NCBI GenBank assembly: GCA_018823125.1
Contig: JAHJIW010000009.1
Span: forward strand, 1 to 64,000
DNA: 64,000 bases
Direction: 5' to 3'
DNA from: Candidatus Margulisiibacteriota bacterium
GTDB taxonomy: Bacteria > Margulisbacteria > WOR-1 > JAHJIW01
How positions within the stretch are numbered: position 1 is the stretch's first letter; every line of letters starts with the position of its first letter. Positions 26,143 through 34,897 of this stretch are shown here, piece by piece. The notes beneath the pieces were generated by a model, which did no database searches, was not told the DNA's origin, and saw only the letters and a list, made by a program, of their open reading frames with translations. The position numbers were made by a program, and so were the translations under genes.

Positions 26143-26637
26143 AGCTTCCTTAACCCCGTCACAAACCGCTTGAGTGGTAATCGTTGCCCCGGTTAATGCA
26201 TCGATATCTTCTTTAGCCTGTAGTTTGTCTTCTTTTATTTTTCCGATGAATTGTTTTAAAAAGGTGGGATTAGTGGCGCTTAACCCTAAGCCGGGGGTTT
26301 CAGTTAATGCAATTATTTTCACTCCGGTTACCACTAATTGTTTACTGACGCCAACTAATATACTAATCGGTCCACTGTAACCTACTGGTGCTACCATGTA
26401 AACTTTACCAACCAACTCTTTCCCTTTTTCGCCCAGGTAAAGTTCGTCGGTTATCTTTACAAAATGAGTAGCTTTGGGTAAAACTTGTTCTAATGCCTGG
26501 GTTATTTCCAGTTGCTTTTGCGCTTCAATGCGCGGTTTGGTAAAAACATAAATGGAAGCCAGGGCGGCAGCCGCAATCGCGGCTACCAGCATTAAAAATA
26601 TTCCTAATTTAATGAATTCTTGCGTTTTCTTTATCAT
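26122..26637 (-). CDS. rnfG: Electron transport complex subunit RnfG (FMN-binding)
   Basis: Membrane-anchored flavoprotein of the Rnf ferredoxin:NAD+ oxidoreductase. One N-terminal membrane segment (about 11-32), then the FMN-binding domain with ETPGLG and the flavinylation motif DALTGATITT, where Thr would carry FMN. 171 residues, at the short end of the family. It overlaps rnfD by 4 bases. The E, A and B subunits expected next are not here. Confidence 0.92.
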   Translation of the reverse strand: MIKKTQEFIKLGIFLMLVAAIAAAALASIYVFTKPRIEAQKQLEITQALEQVLPKATHFVKITDELYLGEKGKELVGKVYMVAPVGYSGPISILVGVSKQLVVTGVKIIALTETPGLGLSATNPTFLKQFIGKIKEDKLQAKEDIDALTGATITTQAVCDGVKEALDKSQN

Positions 26638-27539
26638 TTGTAACCAAAAATCCTTCCGCGAGCGTAACGATCAAGCAATGGAGTAGTGGCATTCATTAAA
26701 AGTATTGAGTAACAAACTCCTTCCGGATAGCCGGCGCCCATTCTTAATACCATAGTTATGATACCGCACCCGATTCCAAATATGAGACGGCCCGGTTTAG
26801 TAACCGGAGTGGTAACCGGATCGGTAGCCATAAAGAAGGCGCCGATCATTAATCCGCCGGATAATAATTGAAAAACCGGGTCTACGCGAAAAATTAAGGA
26901 AATTACTACCACGGTTCCCAGGTAAGCGAAAGGAAGTCTCCATTCGATTGCCTGGCGATAAAACAGATAAGCGGCGCCGATGAGTAATGCCAGGGCTGAT
27001 GTTTCTCCCATGGATCCGCCTACATTTCCTAAAAAGAGCTGCAGATAAGTGGCCGGAGCCGGGTTTACAGTTGCCAGCGGGGTAGCGGTGGCTATGGCAT
27101 CAAAAGGTTTAAGCCAGGCAGTCATAAGTATTGGCCAGGAAGCAACCATAAAAGCTCTGCCGATCAGGGCCGGATTAAAGATGTTGTGTCCTAAACCGCC
27201 AAAAGCATGTTTAGCGATAAAAATGGCAATGAAAGTTCCTACCACGACCATCCACCATGGAACCGAAGGTGCAATAATCAGGGCCAGTAATAATCCGGTG
27301 ATAGAAGCGCTGCGCAGGTCTGCCCTGGTAACCGGAGCTTTTTTGAGTTTTAGTGCAATTAATTCAAAAATCCAGGCAGAAATCAATCCGGTCAAAATAA
27401 TGATCACGGCATTGAAACCAAAAAAGAATAAGGCAGCTACGGTGGCCGGAAGCAAGGCAATCAAAACATCCAGCATGACACGTGCGTTAGTATCTTTGCT
27501 TTTCATGTGCGGTGCCGGGGTTACTAATAATGGTTTCAT
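26634..27539 (-). CDS. rnfD: Electron transport complex subunit RnfD
   Basis: Multi-spanning membrane subunit of Rnf with about eight to ten hydrophobic segments. Family blocks include KHAFGGLGHNIFNPALIGRAF and MATDPVTTPVT. The covalent-FMN region reads ATATPLAT where SGATPL or TSATPL is usual, so the flavin threonine is probably kept but the preceding residues differ. 301 residues. Overlaps both neighbours by 4 bases, so C-D-G are one operon. Confidence 0.92.
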   Translation of the reverse strand: MKPLLVTPAPHMKSKDTNARVMLDVLIALLPATVAALFFFGFNAVIIILTGLISAWIFELIALKLKKAPVTRADLRSASITGLLLALIIAPSVPWWMVVVGTFIAIFIAKHAFGGLGHNIFNPALIGRAFMVASWPILMTAWLKPFDAIATATPLATVNPAPATYLQLFLGNVGGSMGETSALALLIGAAYLFYRQAIEWRLPFAYLGTVVVISLIFRVDPVFQLLSGGLMIGAFFMATDPVTTPVTKPGRLIFGIGCGIITMVLRMGAGYPEGVCYSILLMNATTPLLDRYARGRIFGYK

Positions 27540-28855
27540 TTTTTCCTCAATAATTCATTTTTCGATAACTTAATTAATTGTACTAGGTTTCGTTTAGCCG
27601 GACAAACGTAGGAGCAGACTCCGCATTCGATGCAGTCCAGCGCACCGTAAGATTTTGAAAGATCAAAGCGATCATTTTCTGAAGCATCGCCCAAAAGATT
27701 AGGTAAAAGATATTGCGGGCAAGAGTCTACGCATTTAGCACAACGGATACAGGGTTCGGGCTCAAGATCATCTAATTCTTTTTTCGAAGGAACTAAAATT
27801 CCACTGGTGGCTTTGATTACCGGGACATCGATTGAAGGAACGGAGATCCCCATCAAAGGTCCGCCCATAATAATTTTGGTGGGCTCCTCTAAGAACCCAC
27901 CACACTGTTCAACTAATTCACTAAAAGGAGTTCCGATGCGTACTAAAAGATTGGAAGGTTCACTGATGCTACCGCCGGTAACGGTTACTATTCTTTCGAT
28001 CAGCGGCATGCCGGTGGTTAGTGCCTTAGCGATTGCGACTGCAGTTCCCACGTTATTTACTATACAGTGTACGTCGGCAGGTAATCCCCCCGACGGCACT
28101 TCTCTTTTAGTGATGGCCTTAATCAATTGTTTTTCGGCGCCTTGCGGATACTTGGTTTTTAATACTGCTACTCTAAGATTATGGTGGCTAACTTCTTCGT
28201 CGATTGCCTTTTGAATGGCGGTTATTGCCTCTGGTTTGTTATCTTCAATGGCAATAATTCCTTCTAAGGCATCGGTAGGTTTCATAATTGCTTTCAGTCC
28301 AAGAATTACTTTTTTAGGCTGTTCTATTAGAAGTCGGTAATCACAGGTAAGATAAGGCTCGCATTCGGCGCCGTTAATGATAATGGTTTTGATGACTTTA
28401 TCGGGTGGGGGCTGTAGTTTTACCCGGGTAGGAAAAGCGGCGCCGCCTAAGCCTACAATTCCGGCCCCGCGAATTATTTTTCGGATATCGGTTTTAGATA
28501 AGTCTTTAAAATTTGGATAGGGACGAACGGAAGGATGTACATCTTGATCGCCGTTATTTTCGATTACCACGGATAAAACCTTGGCTCCAAAGGGAGTCAA
28601 GCGGGGTTCAATCGCGATTATTTTGCCGCCGATAGATGCATGGACGGCAGCAGAAACGTATCTTTCGCTGTCTCCCAGGGGTTGTCCGATTTTTACGATG
28701 TCTCCAACGTTAACTAAAGGCTCGGCCGGAGTGCCGATGTGCTGACAGAGAGGGATAACTGCAATTTTAGGGTCAGCGGCTTTTCTGATTTGCTCTTTTT
28801 TGCTGCGTTTTTTGTGTTCGCTTGGATGAATTCCACCAGGGAAAGTCTTTGACAT
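27536..28855 (-). CDS. rnfC: Electron transport complex subunit RnfC
   Basis: Peripheral subunit that binds NADH, FMN and two [4Fe-4S] clusters. FPGGIHP opens the protein. A Gly-rich IVGLGGAAFPT block (about 150-160) and NGAECEPYLTCD follow. Two ferredoxin motifs lie near the end (CIRCAKCVDSCP and CIECGVCSYVCP). I start it at ATG 28855 (439 residues) because the usual MSKTFPGGI beginning is there. No ribosome-binding site precedes it; TATACT ends 10 bases upstream, so the leader would be only a few bases. Confidence 0.94.
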   Translation of the reverse strand: MSKTFPGGIHPSEHKKRSKKEQIRKAADPKIAVIPLCQHIGTPAEPLVNVGDIVKIGQPLGDSERYVSAAVHASIGGKIIAIEPRLTPFGAKVLSVVIENNGDQDVHPSVRPYPNFKDLSKTDIRKIIRGAGIVGLGGAAFPTRVKLQPPPDKVIKTIIINGAECEPYLTCDYRLLIEQPKKVILGLKAIMKPTDALEGIIAIEDNKPEAITAIQKAIDEEVSHHNLRVAVLKTKYPQGAEKQLIKAITKREVPSGGLPADVHCIVNNVGTAVAIAKALTTGMPLIERIVTVTGGSISEPSNLLVRIGTPFSELVEQCGGFLEEPTKIIMGGPLMGISVPSIDVPVIKATSGILVPSKKELDDLEPEPCIRCAKCVDSCPQYLLPNLLGDASENDRFDLSKSYGALDCIECGVCSYVCPAKRNLVQLIKLSKNELLRKK

Positions 28856-28865
28856 AACGCGGGAA

Positions 28866-28871
28866 AGTATA
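28866..28871 (-). promoter_or_regulatory. -10 box of rnfC
   Basis: TATACT on the minus strand, 10 bases before the rnfC ATG, with no ribosome-binding site in between. Confidence 0.4.
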
Positions 28872-28899
28872 ACATTTTGGGGTAGTGAGTTCAATGAGG

Positions 28900-28905
28900 T
28901 ATAAT
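28900..28905 (+). promoter_or_regulatory. -10 box of ruvC, probable leaderless transcript
   Basis: TATAAT, then ACCCCT, then the ruvC ATG at 28912. A weak TTGGGG lies 17 bases upstream of the -10. No ribosome-binding site. Confidence 0.5.
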
Positions 28906-28911
28906 ACCCCT

Positions 28912-29385
28912 ATGATCATCTTGGGAATCGACCCCGGAACCGCCACCACCGGCTTTGGGGTAATCAGAAAACTGAAGAATTCTATCGAATATATCGCATG
29001 CGGATGTATTCGTACTTCATCTAAACTTTCTGACGAAAAACGCCTCAGTATTATTAATCAAGAATTCAGAAAGCTGATTAAACAGTACAAACCTAATCAA
29101 GTAGCGGTTGAGAAGTTGTTTTTTGGCGATAATGCCAAAACTGCGATGGTGGTGGGGCAGGCGCGGGGTGTAATTTTATTGGGTGCGGCGGATTCAAATC
29201 TTCCGTTAGCCGAATACACTCCACTGCAGGTAAAAATTGCCATTACTGGCTACGGACGTGCAGTAAAAAGCCAAATCCAGCAAATGGTAAAGGTTTTACT
29301 AAAACTGGATAAAATTCCCAAGCCCGATGATGCGGCGGATGCCCTGGCAATTGCAATTTGTCATGCGCATACCCTGCGAGTATAA
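28912..29385 (+). CDS. ruvC: Holliday junction endonuclease RuvC
   Basis: Resolves four-way recombination junctions. The acidic catalytic residues are visible in GIDPGTATTGFG (D6), VAVEKLFFG (Glu) and PDDAADALAIAICHA (two Asp). 157 residues, normal. I start at ATG 28912 (MIILGIDPG) rather than upstream in-frame codons because the active-site Asp normally lies about six residues from the start. ruvA follows 8 bases later; ruvB is not adjacent. Confidence 0.96.
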   Translation: MIILGIDPGTATTGFGVIRKLKNSIEYIACGCIRTSSKLSDEKRLSIINQEFRKLIKQYKPNQVAVEKLFFGDNAKTAMVVGQARGVILLGAADSNLPLAEYTPLQVKIAITGYGRAVKSQIQQMVKVLLKLDKIPKPDDAADALAIAICHAHTLRV

Positions 29386-29386
29386 T
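29381..29386 (+). promoter_or_regulatory. Possible -10 box for ruvA overlapping the ruvC stop
   Basis: TATAAT contains the ruvC stop codon and lies 7 bases before the ruvA ATG, again without a ribosome-binding site. Because a TAA is required here anyway, chance is a real alternative. Confidence 0.35.
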
Positions 29387-29393
29387 AATCAGT

Positions 29394-30002
29394 ATGATAT
29401 CTCACCTTAGCGGAAAACTTGAACATAAAGAAGCCGATCACGTCGTAGTTGACGTTGGCAATATTGGTTATCACGTCACGGTTCCGGCCTCCACCATTCC
29501 ACGCCTGCCCGAAATTGATCAGGAAATAAAACTTTTTACCCTGCAGATAGTACGCGAAGATGATATTTCGCTGTATGGGTTTTTAACCAAAGAAGAAAGA
29601 AACTTATTCAAAATTTTATTGAAAGTTAACGGAGTAGGACCCAAAGCCGCCACTGCGATTATTGGTGCCTTTAATTTAGATAAGCTGGTTACGGCCATCA
29701 CCAAAGGAAATGTTGATTTAATTACCTCTGTCCCGGGGATTGGCAAGAAAACTGCCCAAAAGATTGTCATTGAGTTAAAAGAAAAGGTTAGCAAGGCCTT
29801 TGGTGGAATGGAAGCTTCGGGTGGAGGCAGCGTTGATCTATTTAAAGGTGAAAGCCAGGAGGTTTTGGATGCCGTTTCAGCCCTGGTGGCGCTGGGTTAT
29901 TCTGCTAAAGAAGCCAAAGAGATGATTTTAAAGCTGGAGCCAAAAGTTTTGGGAGCCGGCACCGAAATTATCATCAAGAACGCACTGCAAAAGGTTAGTT
30001 AA
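29394..30002 (+). CDS. ruvA: Holliday junction branch migration protein RuvA
   Basis: Tetrameric DNA-binding partner of the RuvB helicase. Family start MISHLSGKL, helix-hairpin-helix blocks KVNGVGPKAA (near 75) and SVPGIGKKTAQ (near 110), and the C-terminal RuvB-binding domain with ALVALGYSAKEA. 202 residues. The start at 29394 is set by homology; upstream in-frame codons lie inside ruvC. Confidence 0.96.
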   Translation: MISHLSGKLEHKEADHVVVDVGNIGYHVTVPASTIPRLPEIDQEIKLFTLQIVREDDISLYGFLTKEERNLFKILLKVNGVGPKAATAIIGAFNLDKLVTAITKGNVDLITSVPGIGKKTAQKIVIELKEKVSKAFGGMEASGGGSVDLFKGESQEVLDAVSALVALGYSAKEAKEMILKLEPKVLGAGTEIIIKNALQKVS

Positions 30003-30004
30003 GC

Positions 30005-30553
30005 TTACTTCAGGTTCAGGAAAAACTTTTCCGCTCTCCGCATAATTTGTCTTAGCAGATTCGTTTCTCCCGTGATCGGCATAACCATAATGGTATGAAT
30101 CCCAAAGAGATTCCCGCCCAAAATGTCGGTAAAAAGCTGATCGCCGATGATGGCGGTTTCTTTCTTTTTAGATCCTAAAAGTTCCAGGGCTTTTTTAAAG
30201 GGCTGGGGGAGGGGTTTAAAAGCCAAAGACATGTAGGGTAGTTCTAATTCCCGGGAGATAAACGCTACGCGTTTGGGAAAGCGGTTATTGGAAGAAATGC
30301 AGACTTTAAATCCGGCCATTTTTAAGCCTTCAATAAATTCAAAAAGCTTGGGAGTAATATCCGAGGAAGTTTTTGGAAGCAGGGTATCATCGAGGTCCAG
30401 AATTAATGCTTTGATTCCTTTGTCCTTTAATTGGATTAAATTTATATTATAAATGGTCTTTTCTCTTTGCTTAGGCTGCACGGAAACTTTAATCTTTTCC
30501 TTAAGATTAGTTAAAAATTTATTGGATTCTTGTTTTACTTCACTAAAGTCCAT
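30005..30553 (-). CDS. yqeG: YqeG family HAD IIIA-type phosphatase
   Basis: HAD-superfamily hydrolase. The nucleophile motif is LDLDDTLLP (near 50), followed by ISSNNRFPKR and IIGDQLFTDILGGN, the YqeG pattern. Substrate unknown in most species; some relatives hydrolyse phosphatidylglycerol phosphate. 182 residues. Last gene of the ten-gene minus-strand operon, overlapping the DUF4911 gene by 19 bases. Confidence 0.88.
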   Translation of the reverse strand: MDFSEVKQESNKFLTNLKEKIKVSVQPKQREKTIYNINLIQLKDKGIKALILDLDDTLLPKTSSDITPKLFEFIEGLKMAGFKVCISSNNRFPKRVAFISRELELPYMSLAFKPLPQPFKKALELLGSKKKETAIIGDQLFTDILGGNLFGIHTIMVMPITGETNLLRQIMRRAEKFFLNLK

Positions 30554-30759
30554 GGTGATCGCGCCTGGAGCCTTTCCATTAAATATTCAAACTCTTTTCG
30601 GTAATCTTCGGAAACCATGATCTGTAAATTGGCAAATTCCCCGGGTTCCGGAGACGGGGTGCGGATCGCCGCCATTCCTTCGAAGTATTCGAAAAAGGTG
30701 CAAATATCCCGCACGTGTTCTTTTTTAATTCGAATCAGTAAATCAAATGTTTTGTTCAT
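30535..30759 (-). CDS. DUF4911 domain protein
   Basis: 74-residue alpha/beta protein. Pattern IRIKKEHVRDICTFFEYFEG, AAIRTP and the tail EFEYLMERL match what I recall of the DUF4911 family, whose function is unknown. It overlaps the solute-binding-protein gene by 4 bases and yqeG by 19, so translation of the three is coupled. Confidence 0.75.
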   Translation of the reverse strand: MNKTFDLLIRIKKEHVRDICTFFEYFEGMAAIRTPSPEPGEFANLQIMVSEDYRKEFEYLMERLQARSPWTLVK

Positions 30760-31757
30760 AATTTAGTGATATAAAAAAGCGGAATTGACGGCAACTCTTT
30801 GCAGAGAAGGGTATTAATTTCTTTAAATTTTTCTCCGCGTTCATGTACCAGTGAAGTATCCATAATCGAAATCTGGTCTAAAAGATTATCGACGCGGATG
30901 TTTCTGAAAAAAGTAAAATTTGCGGATCCTCCGGTATGGAAGAGCGGCTCAACCAACTCATAGGTATTGGTGGGTGGTTCAGGCTGCGGATTGCATTTTT
31001 TGCAGGGAGCAAATCCTTGCTTGATCGCTTCTTCATAACTAGAGAGAAACACCTGGTTTTTGGGGTCCGGCATATCTTCGCAGTCTACCTTATGGAAAAG
31101 TTTGGTTTTTTTGTCGCCGATAAAAAGGGTGCCAAAGTCAGCTGCTTTGTAGCCCATCAAAAACATGTGGAATTTTCCGCTTTCCAGCGCTTCCTGCCAC
31201 TTACCTTCTTCCCTAAAACTTACTTGGACCAGGTCCACTTTGACGCCGATCGCGGATAGATTTTGTTTGATCAGTTTGGCAATTTTGATGGTTTTATCGC
31301 CGTCAGTATGCAAAAGTGCTAAACCTTTTATACGTTGGTCATTCATCGGGAAGCCGGCTTCTATCATTAAGGCTTTAGCTTGTTTAGCATCATAGGGTAA
31401 ATCCAAAGAATCAGCCTGATAACCATTCATGGTTTTAGGGATCACACTATCCGGAACCATAGTTCCGCCGATAATTTTGTTAGCAATTTCATCGCGATTG
31501 ATGGACAGCCCAATTGCTTTTTTTACTTTTAATCCGTTTTCGCCGTCAAAAATATCTTTGTGAAGATTGAAGCCTAAAAACCAGAGACCGTCGTACAGTC
31601 TTTCGGTTTCTGTGGTTTCCTCAATGATGGTGACTTCTTCAACCGCGACCTTGGCTTCTTCAGTGGTAGGTTGACTCTGTCCCATGGCTGCCGCCACACT
31701 TAAACTGGCAAAAAGAATTACAAAGACTACTGCAAGAACGGATATAGTTTTTTTCAT
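30756..31757 (-). CDS. Truncated family 5 solute-binding protein with an Ada-like Cys insertion
   Basis: 333 residues with a signal peptide (about 1-24). From residue 55 on it matches the C-terminal half of peptide/nickel-binding proteins of ABC importers (GLWFLGFNLHK, VKKAIGLSINRDEIA, AKALMIEAGFP). The first lobe of about 250 residues is missing. Residues 211-259 form a compact module with H222, C226, C252 and C255 (LFHKVDC and GFAPCKKC) resembling the Ada-type metal-binding motif found in some surface proteins. No permease or ATPase is nearby. The protein may bind a metal or a small ligand in the periplasm, but the usual clamshell cannot form. Confidence 0.8.
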   Translation of the reverse strand: MKKTISVLAVVFVILFASLSVAAAMGQSQPTTEEAKVAVEEVTIIEETTETERLYDGLWFLGFNLHKDIFDGENGLKVKKAIGLSINRDEIANKIIGGTMVPDSVIPKTMNGYQADSLDLPYDAKQAKALMIEAGFPMNDQRIKGLALLHTDGDKTIKIAKLIKQNLSAIGVKVDLVQVSFREEGKWQEALESGKFHMFLMGYKAADFGTLFIGDKKTKLFHKVDCEDMPDPKNQVFLSSYEEAIKQGFAPCKKCNPQPEPPTNTYELVEPLFHTGGSANFTFFRNIRVDNLLDQISIMDTSLVHERGEKFKEINTLLCKELPSIPLFYITKL

Positions 31758-32287
31758 TTTTTCACCTCAAAAATATAGTGACCTTTAGTATCAATCGCGA
31801 CTACGGCGGGGAAATTAGAAATCTCAAGTTCCCGGATGGCTTCGGTGCCCAGCTCACCGTAAGCCACTATTTTAGCAGATTTAATATGTTTCGAAAGGAG
31901 GGCGCCTGCTCCTCCGGTGGCAACTAAGTAAATCGATTGATTGGCTTTGCAGCTTTTGATTACGGTTTGATCGCGATAGCCTTTGCCAATGGTGATTTTT
32001 ACTCCTGCTTTGTATAAAGCGGGGGCGAAACCATCCATGCGTGAAGCGGTCGTTGGTCCAGCCGCACCGATAACTTTTCCGGGACGCGCCGGCGATGGTC
32101 CTACGTAATAAATGACCTGGCCTTTTAGATTGACGGGTAACTTTTTACCTTTTTTGATGGTTTCAACTAACTTTTTATGCGCCTGATCCCGCGCGGTAAT
32201 GATAGTTCCGGTTAAAAGAACTTTATCTCCAACTTTAAGCTGGGCGAGTTCTTTTACATCGTTGATTGGTACTTGGATTGTTTTCAT
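31754..32287 (-). CDS. Fumarate hydratase, beta subunit (Fe-S type)
   Basis: C-terminal part of the two-subunit class I fumarase. Blocks are GTIITARDQAHKK, YYVGPSPARPGKVIGAAGPTTASRMD and IGKGYRD. 177 residues. Start ATG 32287 (MKTIQVP) overlaps the alpha-subunit stop by 4 bases; upstream in-frame codons lie inside the alpha gene and are rejected. With mdh upstream this gives malate-fumarate interconversion, useful in a reductive or partial citric acid cycle. Confidence 0.93.
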   Translation of the reverse strand: MKTIQVPINDVKELAQLKVGDKVLLTGTIITARDQAHKKLVETIKKGKKLPVNLKGQVIYYVGPSPARPGKVIGAAGPTTASRMDGFAPALYKAGVKITIGKGYRDQTVIKSCKANQSIYLVATGGAGALLSKHIKSAKIVAYGELGTEAIRELEISNFPAVVAIDTKGHYIFEVKK

Positions 32288-33126
32288 ATAATAGCTTCTT
32301 TTACCCGGTGGGCATGACATTCAATATTTACTGCTACCGGCAGGCTGGCAATGTGACAAGGAAAGGGTTCAATAAATACGGCAAGGGCAGTAGTGTTGCC
32401 GCCGAGTCCAGCTGGTCCGATTCCGGTCTTATTAATCTCGGCCAAAAGTTCTTTTTCGAGGCGTGCAGAGATTTTATCCCTATTTTTTGATCCGATTTTC
32501 CTGAAAAGAGATTTTTTTGCCAGAAAAACAGCTTTATCAAACGTTCCGCCTTTGCCGATGCCAATTATCAGTGGAGGGCAGGCGGATGCGCCGGCTTGCT
32601 TAACTACGTCAACTATAAATGCTTTGATTTCTTTTTCGGAAGCGGTAGGTTTAAATAATTTAATTTGGCTGCAATTTTCGGCTCCGCCGCCTTTAGCCAT
32701 AAATTTAATTTTTATTTTATTCCCTGGTACATGATCGATATGAATATGAGCAGGGATGTTAGTTTTAGTATTTTTGCGATCGAGCGGGTGAGCGACGATA
32801 GATTTCCTTAGGTATCCTTTTTTATATCCCAGTTTTACGCCGTCGTTAATGGCTTTTTCGAGTGTCCCGCCCGCAATTTTTACATCTTGACCGAGTTCAA
32901 CCAGAACTACCGCAAAACCAGTATCCTGACAAATTGGAATTCTTTCGCGACGCGCAATGCTCGCATTTTCGATTAATTGTTTTAGAATATCCTTGGCAGT
33001 GGAATTAGTTTCTTTGCGAAGTGCCGATTTAAGGGCGCAAAGTACATCGCTGCTTAGTTCATAATTTGCTCGAATGCATAAATCGGCGATGGTTTTGGTA
33101 ATTTGGGCTGTTTTTACTGTCCGCAT
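32284..33126 (-). CDS. Fumarate hydratase, alpha subunit (Fe-S type)
   Basis: Oxygen-sensitive [4Fe-4S] subunit. Expected cluster cysteines lie in ICQDTG (near 61), ENCSQIKLF and GASACPPLIIGIG. 280 residues, normal. It begins 5 bases after mdh ends. Use of the Fe-S fumarase rather than the class II enzyme fits an anaerobe. Confidence 0.94.
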   Translation of the reverse strand: MRTVKTAQITKTIADLCIRANYELSSDVLCALKSALRKETNSTAKDILKQLIENASIARRERIPICQDTGFAVVLVELGQDVKIAGGTLEKAINDGVKLGYKKGYLRKSIVAHPLDRKNTKTNIPAHIHIDHVPGNKIKIKFMAKGGGAENCSQIKLFKPTASEKEIKAFIVDVVKQAGASACPPLIIGIGKGGTFDKAVFLAKKSLFRKIGSKNRDKISARLEKELLAEINKTGIGPAGLGGNTTALAVFIEPFPCHIASLPVAVNIECHAHRVKEAII

Positions 33127-33131
33127 GGAGG

Positions 33132-34055
33132 CTATTTTATCAGTTTTTCGATGTTTTTCCTAATTGATGCGGCCGATTTTTGGAGTGCCGCTTTTTCCTC
33201 AGCGGTTAACTCCAGTTCAACAATTTCTTCTACGCCACCCTTACCCAAAACGGCCGGAACGCCGATGTAAATATCATTTAATCCGTATTTTCCTTCGACA
33301 TAAGCGCAGGTTAAGATGCTTTCTTTTTTATCTTTGATAATGGCTTCGGCCATGTAAGCCGAACAGGCGCCCGGAGCGTAATAGGCACTGCCGGTTTTTA
33401 AGTGTTTTACGATTTCGGCTCCGCCTTGAGCGGTACGTTTAACGATGGCCTCGATTTTTTCTTTGGATAATAATTCGGTGATGGGTTTTCCCGCCGCAGT
33501 GGTGAGCCGGGGTATCGGAACCATTAAATCTCCGTGAGTGCCGAGAACCATGGCTTTCACTTCGCGTCTTGAAATATTAAGTTCCATTGCCAGAAAAGTT
33601 GCCATCCGCGATGCGTCTAATAGTGGTGCCATTCCTAATACCCGTTTGGAGGGAAAACCGCTGGTTTTAAGTGCTAAATAGACCATGGCATCCAGCGGAT
33701 TAGTTACTAATAGTAAAATACAATTGGGAGATTCTTTTACGGCGCCTTTAACGCAGGATTTTATGATTTCTGCATTTTTTGCGAGCAGATCATCGCGGCT
33801 CATGCCGGGCTTGCGAGCCAGTCCTGCGGTAATAATTACTAAATCCGAATTTTTGGTGTCTTTATAATCATTGGTGCCGACAATATTTGAATCAAATCCA
33901 CAAACCGGACCGGATTGCATCATGTCTAAAGCTTTACCCTGGGGAATTCCTTCTACGATGTCTAATAAAACGATTTCTCCTAAGTTTTTTGAAGCCAGTT
34001 GTCTTGCACATTCAGCGCCTACATTGCCGGCGCCGATAACTGTGATTTTAGCCAT
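33132..34055 (-). CDS. mdh: Malate dehydrogenase
   Basis: NAD-dependent, of the LDH-like type. The dinucleotide loop is GAGNVG (8-13). The specificity Arg lies in [11 protein letters not shown], which favours malate over lactate. The active-site His is in GTHGD. The usual GMAGVLDSAR stretch reads [10 protein letters not shown] here, changed but with Asp and Arg kept. 307 residues. Neighbour of the fumarase genes. Confidence 0.94.
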   Translation of the reverse strand: MAKITVIGAGNVGAECARQLASKNLGEIVLLDIVEGIPQGKALDMMQSGPVCGFDSNIVGTNDYKDTKNSDLVIITAGLARKPGMSRDDLLAKNAEIIKSCVKGAVKESPNCILLLVTNPLDAMVYLALKTSGFPSKRVLGMAPLLDASRMATFLAMELNISRREVKAMVLGTHGDLMVPIPRLTTAAGKPITELLSKEKIEAIVKRTAQGGAEIVKHLKTGSAYYAPGACSAYMAEAIIKDKKESILTCAYVEGKYGLNDIYIGVPAVLGKGGVEEIVELELTAEEKAALQKSAASIRKNIEKLIK

Positions 34056-34066
34056 GATGATTCCTC

Positions 34067-34891
34067 CTATTTTTGAACCCCGTGATTATAACATGCGGCG
34101 GCGATTCCGATAAATTCTTCCAGGCTTAACGTTTCGGGGCGGCGCATCGGGTCCACCGGCCAGTTTTGGATGTTAAATTCCTTCAGCGAATTAGAAAGTG
34201 TTTTTCTTCTTTGCTGAAAAGCGGCGTGCATGACATCAAAGAATTTTTCTTTTGCCGCTCCGGTTAAGAAGGGCTTGGTATGGGGAGTAATTTTTACGAT
34301 GGCCGAGCTGACCTCCGGCTGCGGAAAGAAAGCAAACTTTTGGATTAAAGAAATTAATTTCACTTCACCGTAAAACTGGCAGAAAACCGAAAACGAACCA
34401 TAAATTTTGGAGCCCGGTTTAGACGCCATTCTTTCTACCACTTCTTTTTGTACGGTTAAAACGGCTAGTGCGGGCGGATTATCCACATCTAATATTTTTT
34501 CCATGATGGGGGCAGTGATGTAATAGGGGAGATTAGCCACGATTTTATAATTTTTGAGCCCTTGAATAACTTTTTGATAATCAATCTTTAAAATGTCGCC
34601 TAAAATATAATCAATATTATTGTATTTAGCCAAAATTTCTTTTGAAAGCTTTAATAATTCCTGATCAATCTCAATGGTAATTACTTTTTTGGCGCGATCG
34701 GCCAATTCTTTGGTTAAAATCGCGAGTCCGGTCCCAATTTCGATAATGGTGTCCTCTGGCTTGATATCTGCGGTATCTACGATGCGCCTTAATATTGTAG
34801 GATCAATTAAAAAGTTTTGCCCCAGGCGTTTTTGCGGGCGCCGGTTGATGGAAGCTAAAAGTTCCTGGGTTATTTGTTTAAGTGATGGCAT
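34067..34891 (-). CDS. rsmA: 16S rRNA (adenine-1518/1519-N6)-dimethyltransferase
   Basis: KsgA; dimethylates two adenines near the 3' end of 16S rRNA during late 30S assembly. Motifs [10 protein letters not shown] (about 20-29), [11 protein letters not shown] (SAM loop, near 45-55), VANLPYYIT (catalytic NLPY) and [12 protein letters not shown]. 274 residues. Follows pdxA after 6 bases, an arrangement also common in Proteobacteria. Confidence 0.96.
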   Translation of the reverse strand: MPSLKQITQELLASINRRPQKRLGQNFLIDPTILRRIVDTADIKPEDTIIEIGTGLAILTKELADRAKKVITIEIDQELLKLSKEILAKYNNIDYILGDILKIDYQKVIQGLKNYKIVANLPYYITAPIMEKILDVDNPPALAVLTVQKEVVERMASKPGSKIYGSFSVFCQFYGEVKLISLIQKFAFFPQPEVSSAIVKITPHTKPFLTGAAKEKFFDVMHAAFQQRRKTLSNSLKEFNIQNWPVDPMRRPETLSLEEFIGIAAACYNHGVQK

Positions 34892-34897
34892 AAATAA

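Noticed and set aside
27049-27573. Open frame of 174 codons antisense to rnfD
   Set aside because: rnfD is well supported and the antisense product is a compositional shadow of membrane codons.
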